From assembly GCF_964063345.1 (NCBI RefSeq), contig NZ_OZ061318.1, positions 5,084,001-5,148,000 on the forward strand: a stretch of 64,000 nucleotides of DNA. Reading direction: 5' to 3'. The position numbers and the translations under genes are program-made. This stretch comes from Pseudomonas lini (GTDB lineage Bacteria > Pseudomonadota > Gammaproteobacteria > Pseudomonadales > Pseudomonadaceae). The first letter of the stretch is position 1, and each line of letters begins with the position of its first letter. This document shows, piece by piece, positions 57,650 through 64,000 of this stretch. The notes beneath the pieces are model-generated. The model searched no databases. It worked only from the letters and a program-made list of their open reading frames with translations, and was not told the origin of the DNA.

Positions 57650-58114
57650 ATGTACCTCACCCGCTTAGCCACCCTGGCCACTATAATGTTCGTCAGTGCT
57701 CTGGCCAGTGCCGAAGTCCGCGTCGAAGGCTCGGTGGAATATGGCGTCTTCGCTGGCCCGAAAGCCGAACTGCAATCGGGCGAGCGGGTTTTACGGCGCA
57801 GCAATGAACAGATCCAGCAGACCGAAATCGTCCCCGCCAAACTGGGCACCAAATTCGGTATGCGTTACCAGTTGGCCGGCAAGGTCGCCGAAGACCAGCC
57901 GCTGACGTTGCTCTATTTCACGCCGGGCATTCGTACTCCGGATGGCGTGCGTCACGACAAGCTGGAAGTCACTCAGAAACTGGTACCCGGCGCTCCGCAG
58001 GACCTGATGGCCTACGAGTTCACCGAAAGCCACGAAGTCGTTCCCGGAGAATGGCGTTTCATGGTGTTCCAGGGCGATCGCCTGCTGGCTCAGCAACGCT
58101 TTACCGTGCGCTGA
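57650..58114 (+). CDS. Secreted DUF3859-like protein, unknown
   Basis: A 154-aa protein with a signal peptide (cut after ASA, about 21). The beta-rich domain reads VRVEGSVEYGVF and VPGEWRFMVFQGDRLLAQQR near the end. This matches the DUF3859 pattern as far as I can judge. No function known. The ATG follows AAGGAGCG. It is a single gene between a REP pair and a terminator. Confidence 0.72.
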   Translation: MYLTRLATLATIMFVSALASAEVRVEGSVEYGVFAGPKAELQSGERVLRRSNEQIQQTEIVPAKLGTKFGMRYQLAGKVAEDQPLTLLYFTPGIRTPDGVRHDKLEVTQKLVPGAPQDLMAYEFTESHEVVPGEWRFMVFQGDRLLAQQRFTVR

Positions 58115-58146
58115 TCGCTCTCTCGCCCAGCCAAATGCCAGACGAA

Positions 58147-58179
58147 AAAAAGCCCCGCGTTTTGCGGGGCTTTCATTTT
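58147..58179. terminator. Terminator between convergent genes
   Basis: Stem AAAGCCCCGC / GCGGGGCTTT with loop GTTTT, then CATTTT on the + side and a run of A (T on the minus strand) on the other. It can serve both genes. Confidence 0.85.
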
Positions 58180-58187
58180 GTTGCGGA

Positions 58188-58901
58188 TCAGCCGCCTTTG
58201 ACCGGCTTGCCGTTGACCGTGCCGTCGAGGAGCATGATGTTGTACTCCTTGCCGTCGGTTTCGACCTGTTGCAGACGGACCAGCAGGTAATCCCAGTCCT
58301 TGGCGAACCACAGGACGGTGATGCGCTTGCTTTGTGTCGGGTCGCGCACGCGCTCGACCTTGATCGCATCGATCTGGCCAGCCTTGGTGTCGACTTTCTC
58401 CGAACCCAGCACGCGGAAGTCATAGGTATCGACTTCGCCGTCATCGACGACTTGATAGCTCATGCTTTTCTTGCCGGCGGCCACGTCATGCTGCAGCGCC
58501 AGTTGATAGGTGGACTTGTCGACCATGCCGCGGTTGAGCGGGAGCTTGACGGCGTCACCGCGATCGGTGCCGGTGACCATCTTGTTGGTCCAGTCGAAGT
58601 CCAGATCAGCTTTCTTGGCTTTGCCCAGACCGCCGCGTTCGAAGTGGTAGGACTGTGGCAGCAGCGTGTCCTTGTCCAGGGTCAGGGTGCTTTCTTCGGT
58701 CAGGCTGGCGATCATCATCGACGCCTTGAAGCTGAGCTTCCAGACGCCGTTGGTTCCCTTGGTCAGGCTGCGTTCGGCGGTGCCGCTCATGGGCAACTGC
58801 TTCCAGTCGGCGGTGTAGCTGGCGGAGAAGGGTTGAAGGTCTGCGGCCTGCGCAAACGGCAGGGCGAGCAGAGCGCAAGCGAAGAGCAGGGCACGACGCA
58901 T
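58188..58901 (-). CDS. DUF3108 family secreted protein
   Basis: A 237-aa protein with a signal peptide (cut after AQA, about 19). It has a beta-rich DUF3108 fold (LQPFSASYTADWKQLPMSGT, FEASMM-like FKASMMIASLTEESTL, and RVRDPTQSKRITVLWFAKDW near the end). The family is periplasmic and uncharacterised. It is 8 bp from the end of purN and on the same strand, so it is co-transcribed with purMN, as in other pseudomonads. Confidence 0.87.
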   Translation of the reverse strand: MRRALLFACALLALPFAQAADLQPFSASYTADWKQLPMSGTAERSLTKGTNGVWKLSFKASMMIASLTEESTLTLDKDTLLPQSYHFERGGLGKAKKADLDFDWTNKMVTGTDRGDAVKLPLNRGMVDKSTYQLALQHDVAAGKKSMSYQVVDDGEVDTYDFRVLGSEKVDTKAGQIDAIKVERVRDPTQSKRITVLWFAKDWDYLLVRLQQVETDGKEYNIMLLDGTVNGKPVKGG

Positions 58902-58909
58902 AAAATCTC

Positions 58910-59560
58910 CTAGGTACGAATCAAGTGGCCGCTGGCCGCGAGTAACTGTCCGTCCAGTAAAGCACCTTGTTCGCCGAGTGATACACGACCTTCGGCAAAC
59001 CAGCGTACGGCCATCGGGTAGATCAGGTGTTCCTGGGTATGGACTCGCTGCGCCAGACTCTGCGGCGAATCGTGCAACTCTACCGGTATTACTGCCTGTA
59101 CGACCAGTGGTCCGCCATCGAGTTCCTCGGTGACGAAGTGCACAGAACAGCCGTGTTCAGTGTCGCCGGCCTCCAGCGCGCGCTGATGGGTGTGTAACCC
59201 TTTGTATTTGGGCAGCAGCGAGGGATGGATATTGAGCAGGCGACCCTGATAGTGGCGCACGAAGTCAGCGCTGAGAATGCGCATGAAACCGGCCAATACC
59301 ACGAGTTTGGGGTTGAAGGCGTCGATCAGTTCGATCAGCGCGGCATCGAAGGCCTCGCGACCTTCGAAAGCCTTGTGATCCAGGGTGCGGGTATCGATAC
59401 CCGCGTCCCTGGCGCGTTGCAGGCCGTAGGCGTCGGCGCGGTTGGAAATCACCGCAGCGATGCGGGCCGGGCTGTCGCCGGTCCGCGTGCTGTCGATCAA
59501 GGCCTGCAAGTTACTGCCGGTGCCGGACAACAGCACCACCACATCACAGGTCTGGGACAT
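58910..59560 (-). CDS. purN: Phosphoribosylglycinamide formyltransferase PurN
   Basis: A 216-aa folate-dependent enzyme transferring formyl to GAR in purine synthesis. It has VVLLSGTGSNLQALIDSTRT at the start, the catalytic loop LAGFMRILSADFV, and NIHPSLLPKYKGLHTHQRAL with HFVTEELDGGPLVVQAV. The ATG shares one base with the purM stop (TGATG). A TTG codon just upstream is not needed. Confidence 0.96.
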   Translation of the reverse strand: MSQTCDVVVLLSGTGSNLQALIDSTRTGDSPARIAAVISNRADAYGLQRARDAGIDTRTLDHKAFEGREAFDAALIELIDAFNPKLVVLAGFMRILSADFVRHYQGRLLNIHPSLLPKYKGLHTHQRALEAGDTEHGCSVHFVTEELDGGPLVVQAVIPVELHDSPQSLAQRVHTQEHLIYPMAVRWFAEGRVSLGEQGALLDGQLLAASGHLIRT

Positions 59561-60618
59561 CAATGAGCCTTGAGGTTCTTCAGTTCAACCTGGGCCGCGC
59601 CTTCGGCAGCGGTGGCGATCTGACCGATGACCCAAGGCTGTTCGCCGGCTTCACGCAACACGTTCAGCGCGGTTTCAACGTGCTCTTGGGCCACGCAGAT
59701 AACCATGCCGACGCCGCAGTTCAGCACGCGGTGCATTTCGTTTTCGTCAACGTTGCCTTTCTCTTGCAGCCAGTCGAACACGGCAGGGCGAGTCCAGCTT
59801 GCAACGTCAACCACCGCTTGTGCGCCTTTTGGCAGAACACGCGGGATGTTGTCCAGCAGACCACCACCGGTGATGTGGGCCATGGCTTTGACGGCGCCGG
59901 TGTCTTTGATCAGCTTGAGCAGCGGCTTCACGTAGATGCGGGTCGGGGCCATCAGCAGGTCGGTCAGCGGTTTGCCGTCAAGCTGGATGTTTTCGATGTC
60001 TGCACCGGACACTTCGATGATCTTGCGGATCAGCGAGTAGCCGTTGGAGTGCGGGCCGGAAGACGGCAGGGCGAGCAAGGCATCGCCGGCAGCGACTTTG
60101 GAACCGTCGATGATTTCGGACTTTTCCACGACGCCGACGCAGAAGCCGGCCAGGTCGTAGTCTTCGCCTTCGTACATGCCAGGCATTTCAGCGGTTTCGC
60201 CGCCGACCAAGGAGCAGCCGGACAGTTCACAGCCAGCGCCGATGCCGGTCACGACCTGGGTCGCGGTTTCGACATTGAGTTTGCCGGTGGCGTAGTAGTC
60301 GAGGAAGAACAGCGGCTCTGCGCCGCAGACCACCAGGTCGTTCACGCACATGGCAACCAGATCGATGCCGATGCTGTCGTGCTTGTTCAGGTTCAGCGCC
60401 AGGCGCAGCTTGGTGCCGACGCCGTCAGTGCCCGATACCAGCACCGGTTGTTTGTAACCGGCCGGGATTTCGCAGAGGGCGCCGAAACCGCCCAGGCCGC
60501 CCATGACTTCCGGGCGCGCAGTGCGCTTGGCGACGCTCTTGATGCGTTCGACCAATGCTTCACCGGCGTCGATGTCTACACCGGCGTCCTTGTAGCTCAG
60601 GGAGGGTTGCTTGCTCAT
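59560..60618 (-). CDS. purM: Phosphoribosylformylglycinamidine cyclo-ligase PurM
   Basis: A 352-aa AIR synthetase, step five of purine synthesis. It has [20 protein letters not shown] at the start, the [20 protein letters not shown] region, [29 protein letters not shown] and [15 protein letters not shown]. The ATG at 60618 gives [13 protein letters not shown]; an extra 18 codons upstream are unlikely. purN follows with a one-base overlap. Confidence 0.97.
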   Translation of the reverse strand: MSKQPSLSYKDAGVDIDAGEALVERIKSVAKRTARPEVMGGLGGFGALCEIPAGYKQPVLVSGTDGVGTKLRLALNLNKHDSIGIDLVAMCVNDLVVCGAEPLFFLDYYATGKLNVETATQVVTGIGAGCELSGCSLVGGETAEMPGMYEGEDYDLAGFCVGVVEKSEIIDGSKVAAGDALLALPSSGPHSNGYSLIRKIIEVSGADIENIQLDGKPLTDLLMAPTRIYVKPLLKLIKDTGAVKAMAHITGGGLLDNIPRVLPKGAQAVVDVASWTRPAVFDWLQEKGNVDENEMHRVLNCGVGMVICVAQEHVETALNVLREAGEQPWVIGQIATAAEGAAQVELKNLKAH

Positions 60619-61008
60619 GATCCAGGCCTTTAGGGGGGATTCAGGGGTAACGACCGAGTCCAGTGGGGCCACTGAAACAGGCGAAGGGCAATTGCCATCC
60701 GCGAATTTCAGGGCGCCCGGCTGTTGCCGGTCTGCGAAGGCGCGCGATTTTATCAGGCTTGAGGGGCAGCGACCATCCTCGTGCCGACGGGTAGAGGCAT
60801 ATCGCGTTAAAAAAACCGATATTGCGCGTATTGGTGGCGTCCCACATGGCTGTATAAGGTATTGACGCTAACCGTCTATCGTTATGACAGTGCGAAAACT
60901 TAATGTGATCGTGTGAATGTTTTGCTTGAGTGTGTGGTCACAGCCTAGCTCAATCATCTTCGTGTTCATGCGGTTTGTTCCAGCCGCTCTTGTCGTCAGG
61001 AATCTTTC
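60619..61008. other. purM-DUF2066 divergent intergenic region
   Basis: A 390-bp gap carrying the divergent promoters of purM and the DUF2066 gene. TTGACG (60862-60867) is a possible -35 box, but no well-spaced -10 was found. Short open frames here (60611-60865 plus, 60641-60847 minus) have no family match. No repeats were seen. Confidence 0.5.
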
Positions 61009-62067
61009 ATGCGTTTTCTTAAATTCTTGTTCGTGGGCTGTTTATCCGTGGTCAGCCTGACCAGCCATGCCGAAACAGTCAAAAGCCTCTATCAAGTGCG
61101 CGAGCCTGTCAGCAGCCAGACGCCGGAGGAGCGCGATCAGGCGACTCAGCGGGCGCTGGATACGTTGGTGTTGCGCCTGACCGGCGACCCCAAGGCGGCG
61201 CAGAGCCCTGGTCTGGCGGCTGTGCGCAAAGACCCTCAGCAGATTATCAGCCAGTTCGGTTATGACGCCGGACCGCCGGAGGTGCTGAAAGTCGATTTCG
61301 ATCCAGCCACCACCGAACAGGCCTTGCGGCGTGCCGGGTTGGCTGTGTGGGGTGCCAATCGGCCGTCGATCCTTGGCTGGTGGTTGAACGATTCCACTGA
61401 AGGTTCGAGCCTGGTCGGCGATGGCCAGGCCAGTGCCACGCCACTGCTTCGAGCGGCGCAACATCGTGGGCTGCCGCTGCGTTTGCCGCTGGCGGACCTG
61501 AACGAGCAGATTGTCGCCACTGCGCCGAATCTGGAAAGTGCAGAGCCGGCACCGCTGCGGGGCGCATCCGACCGTTACAATGCCGACGCGTTGCTGGCGG
61601 TGCATGCCCGTGAAGAGGGGGGTCAATGGCAAGCCAAGTGGCGTTTGTGGTTGGGCGATCAGAAAGAAGCCGGTAGCGCGCAGGGCGCCGATACCGCCGC
61701 GCTGGCCGATGCGGTGATGCTGGCGGTCAGCCAACGCCTGGCACCGCGTTTTGCCGCCAAGCCGGGCGCATCGAGCGAGCAATTGCTGGAAGTGCAGGGC
61801 ATGAATCTGGAGCACTATGCAGCGCTCGGGCGTTTGCTGGAGCCTTTTGGCGCACGTCTGCAAAGCGTTGATGGTGACCGCGTGCTTTATCGGGTCAACG
61901 GCAGCGCCGATCAACTGCGGGCGCAGTTGTCCTTGGCCAGGTTGCAGGAAATTCCGGCCGGTGAGGCGCCGGCCCCCGTGACGCCTGTTCAGCCCGTGGC
62001 GGCTGGCTCGACACCGGCCGTAGCGCCAGCCCCGGCACCGATGCCGCAGTTACGTTTTCGCTGGTAG
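61009..62067 (+). CDS. DUF2066 family secreted protein
   Basis: A 352-aa protein with a signal peptide (cut after SHA, about 21). The DUF2066 domain carries LYQVREPVSSQTPEERDQAT and ALDTLVLRLTGDP at the start. The tail from about residue 318 is rich in Ala, Pro and Val and ends QLRFRW. The family is unknown in function and in pseudomonads sits between purM and hda, as here. The ATG follows AGGAATCTTTC. Confidence 0.87.
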   Translation: MRFLKFLFVGCLSVVSLTSHAETVKSLYQVREPVSSQTPEERDQATQRALDTLVLRLTGDPKAAQSPGLAAVRKDPQQIISQFGYDAGPPEVLKVDFDPATTEQALRRAGLAVWGANRPSILGWWLNDSTEGSSLVGDGQASATPLLRAAQHRGLPLRLPLADLNEQIVATAPNLESAEPAPLRGASDRYNADALLAVHAREEGGQWQAKWRLWLGDQKEAGSAQGADTAALADAVMLAVSQRLAPRFAAKPGASSEQLLEVQGMNLEHYAALGRLLEPFGARLQSVDGDRVLYRVNGSADQLRAQLSLARLQEIPAGEAPAPVTPVQPVAAGSTPAVAPAPAPMPQLRFRW

Positions 62068-62097
62068 TTTTTCTTTATATAGAAGCAGGAGTGGTAC

Positions 62098-63171
62098 ATG
62101 GCCGATACACGGCGTTGGTTCTGGCTCGGTGGGGTGGTCCTGCTTTGCGCGTTTGTTTACCTGTTGCACCCGATCCTGACGCCGTTCCTGGTGGCGCTGT
62201 TGCTGGCCTATCTGTTCGACCCGCTGGTGGATCGACTGGAGAAGTACGGTCTGTCACGGACCTGGGGTGTGGTGGCGGTGTTCGCCTTGTTCACGTTGAT
62301 CGTCACCGCGTTGCTGTTGGTGTTGGTGCCGATGCTCGCCAGGCAGCTGTTTCGCTTGTATGAACTGGCACCGCAAATGCTCGACTGGTTGCAGCACACC
62401 GCCGTGCCGTGGGCGCAATCGAAGATCGGGTTGTCGGACGGCTTCTGGAAGTTCGACAAGCTCAAGGCGGCGTTCAGCGAGCACATGGGCCAGACCACCG
62501 ATGTGGTGGGGGTGGTGCTGAGTCAGGCGACGGCTTCAGGTCTTGCGCTGATTGGCTGGCTGGCCAATCTGGTGCTGATTCCGGTGGTGAGTTTTTATCT
62601 GCTGCGCGACTGGGACCTGATGATGGCCAAGATCCGCAGCCTGCTGCCGCGTGATCGTGAAGAGCGCGTCATGTCCCTGGCGGGTGAATGCCATGAAGTG
62701 CTCGGCGCGTTCGTGCGTGGGCAGTTGCTGGTGATGCTGGCGCTGGGCGTGATCTACGCCGCAGGCTTGATGATCGTCGGGTTGGAGCTGGGGCTGTTGA
62801 TCGGCCTGATTGCCGGTCTGGCGGCGATCGTGCCGTACATGGGGTTCGTCATCGGGATTGGGGCGGCATTGATTGCTGGTCTGTTCCAGTTCGGTGGCGA
62901 TTTGTATCCCATGATCGGTATTGTCGCGGTGTTCATGGTCGGCCAGGCGCTGGAAGGCATGGTCCTGACGCCGTTGCTGGTGGGCGACCGGATCGGTCTG
63001 CACCCGGTGGCGGTGATTTTCGCGATCCTGGCCGGCGGCGAGTTGTTCGGTTTTACCGGAGTGCTGCTGGCATTGCCGGTGGCGGCGGTGATCATGGTCC
63101 TGGTGCGCCACGTGCATGATTTGTACAAGGATTCGGATATCTATGGCGGTGTCGACGAATCCGGGCTGTAA
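62098..63171 (+). CDS. PerM/AI-2E family membrane permease
   Basis: A 357-aa membrane protein of the AI-2 exporter/PerM family with about eight helices. Its N-terminal pattern is LHPILTPFLVALLLAYLFDP and its C-terminal half has GLIAGLAAIVPYMGFVIGIG and LEGMVLTPLLVGDRIGLHPV. Substrate unknown; the AI-2 name is historical. It lies 30 bp after the DUF2066 gene, behind AGCAGGAGTGGTAC. Confidence 0.92.
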   Translation: MADTRRWFWLGGVVLLCAFVYLLHPILTPFLVALLLAYLFDPLVDRLEKYGLSRTWGVVAVFALFTLIVTALLLVLVPMLARQLFRLYELAPQMLDWLQHTAVPWAQSKIGLSDGFWKFDKLKAAFSEHMGQTTDVVGVVLSQATASGLALIGWLANLVLIPVVSFYLLRDWDLMMAKIRSLLPRDREERVMSLAGECHEVLGAFVRGQLLVMLALGVIYAAGLMIVGLELGLLIGLIAGLAAIVPYMGFVIGIGAALIAGLFQFGGDLYPMIGIVAVFMVGQALEGMVLTPLLVGDRIGLHPVAVIFAILAGGELFGFTGVLLALPVAAVIMVLVRHVHDLYKDSDIYGGVDESGL

Positions 63172-63400
63172 GTTTTTTTGATCGCTATAGCGGGCAGTCT
63201 GGTTTCGTGCCAGGTTTGCCCGTATCGCTCGCGTGGCTGTCACATGCGCTGTCAAAGAAACGGTCATAAAACCAGTGCGTTAACGCAAACCTTTGATTTT
63301 GCTTGTGGTCTGTCGCATTGTGCGGTCAGCCTCACGGGTATAAACTTCGCAAACTTTACACAGAGGCCACTAACGGTTCCTTTGGAACTGTTCAGTCAGC

Positions 63401-64000
63401 ATGAAACCGATTCAGCTGCCCCTAGGTGTGCGTCTGCGTGATGACGCTACCTTTATCAATTACTACCCAGGCGCCAATGCCGCTGCACTCGGCTATGTCG
63501 AGCGGCTCTGCGAAGCCGACGCCGGCTGGACGGAAAGCCTGATTTACCTCTGGGGCAAGGACGGAGTAGGGCGCACGCATTTGTTGCAGGCAGCGTGTCT
63601 GCGCTTCGAACAACTGGGGGAGCCGGCGGTGTACCTGCCATTGGCCGAGTTGTTGGACCGCGGCATCGAAATCCTCGACAACCTCGAACAATACGAACTG
63701 GTCTGCCTGGACGATCTGCAGGCGGTCGCCGGAAAGGCGGATTGGGAAGAGGCGCTGTTCCATCTGTTCAATCGTCTGCGTGACAGTGGCCGGCGTCTGC
63801 TGATCGCCGCCTCGACATCTCCGCGCGAACTGCCGGTGAAGCTGGCAGACCTCAAGTCGCGGCTGACACTGGCACTCATCTTCCAGATGCGCCCGCTCTC
63901 TGATGAAGACAAATTGCGTGCCTTGCAGTTGCGCGCATCGCGTCGCGGCCTGCACCTGACCGACGAGGTCGGGCATTTTATTTTGACTCGCGGTACCCGC
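63401..64000 (+). CDS. hda: DnaA regulatory inactivator Hda (partial, cut by window end)
   Basis: The first 200 codons of Hda, a DnaA-domain-III homologue that with the sliding clamp makes DnaA hydrolyse its ATP. The N-terminal clamp-binding motif is in MKPIQLPLGVRLRDDATF (QLPLGV). The Walker A is GKDGVGRTHL, with Arg in place of the usual Lys, as in other Hda proteins. Walker B is LVCLDDLQAVAG. The reading frame is open to the end. Confidence 0.94.
   Translation, partial: MKPIQLPLGVRLRDDATFINYYPGANAAALGYVERLCEADAGWTESLIYLWGKDGVGRTHLLQAACLRFEQLGEPAVYLPLAELLDRGIEILDNLEQYELVCLDDLQAVAGKADWEEALFHLFNRLRDSGRRLLIAASTSPRELPVKLADLKSRLTLALIFQMRPLSDEDKLRALQLRASRRGLHLTDEVGHFILTRGTR

Noticed and set aside
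63276..63287. 12-bp palindrome TGCGTTAACGCA upstream of hda
   Set aside because: Short, single, and not placed at a recognisable promoter; chance cannot be excluded.

Overview
The window is a stretch of a Pseudomonas chromosome, most likely from the P. fluorescens group. The reasons are the gene order, the protein sequences, the high G+C, and the many copies of a REP palindrome (core CGGGCAAGCCCG flanked by GCTCCCACA) between genes. From memory, several blocks follow the P. aeruginosa order: cheW to ccm, cysP/pyk/ttuD/glxR/hyi/gcl, gltA-sdh-suc-braB-htpG, and purN-purM-hda. Almost all of it is core metabolism. No rRNA, tRNA, prophage, intact insertion sequence or CRISPR array was found.

Layout. 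Positions 1-2569 hold the end of a chemotaxis/flagellar block: the cheW end, a DUF2802 protein, a stand-alone FlhB C-terminal-like protein and a FliK-like protein. Positions 2767-9729 are a complete, tightly overlapping ccmABCDEFGHI operon for cytochrome c maturation, including ccmD (58 aa), followed by a small lipoprotein. Positions 10202-12081 form a small accessory patch with two toxin-antitoxin pairs: PIN plus HTH, and HicAB. An MFS exporter and an A+T-rich orphan membrane protein follow. Positions 14514-17376 carry a sulfate-binding protein, a voltage-gated-type K+ channel and a urea transporter. Positions 17515-24913 carry pyruvate kinase and the glyoxylate-to-glycerate pathway (ttuD, glxR, hyi, gcl) with a divergent GlcG/HbpS-like gene. 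Two identical palindromes lie in the divergent gap.

Positions 24936-25733 are a RAYT transposase framed by paired REP elements, probably one source of the REP copies. Then come a TetR regulator, a DUF808 protein, a periplasmic alpha/beta hydrolase overlapping mlaA, a GH17 membrane glucan enzyme, a betaine-type binding protein, and the acetate uptake pair yjcH-actP. Positions 35455-36162 are a roughly 708-bp gene-free element with two similar inverted arms of about 182 bp. Positions 36269-49278 are the TCA block: gltA, divergent from sdhCDAB-sucAB-lpd-sucCD. Then follow brnQ, DUF599 and MAPEG membrane proteins, a small alanine-rich lipoprotein, two tandem hotdog thioesterases, htpG, pirin, OsmC, a DUF3859-like protein, a DUF3108 protein, purN, purM, a DUF2066 protein, a PerM-family permease, and the start of hda, cut by the window end.

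How the genes work together. The ccm operon supplies c-type cytochromes, and sdh/suc feed electrons to respiration. Gcl, Hyi/GlxR, TtuD and pyruvate kinase take glyoxylate through tartronate semialdehyde and glycerate to pyruvate. ActP brings in acetate for the TCA cycle. The least explained items are the large inverted-repeat element, the hydrolase-mlaA pair, the 22-bp palindrome over a -10 box upstream of brnQ, the twin palindromes upstream of gcl, and the A+T-rich orphan gene. No clearly new multi-gene system was found. Gene starts were chosen by eye from ribosome-binding sites, overlaps and remembered family starts.
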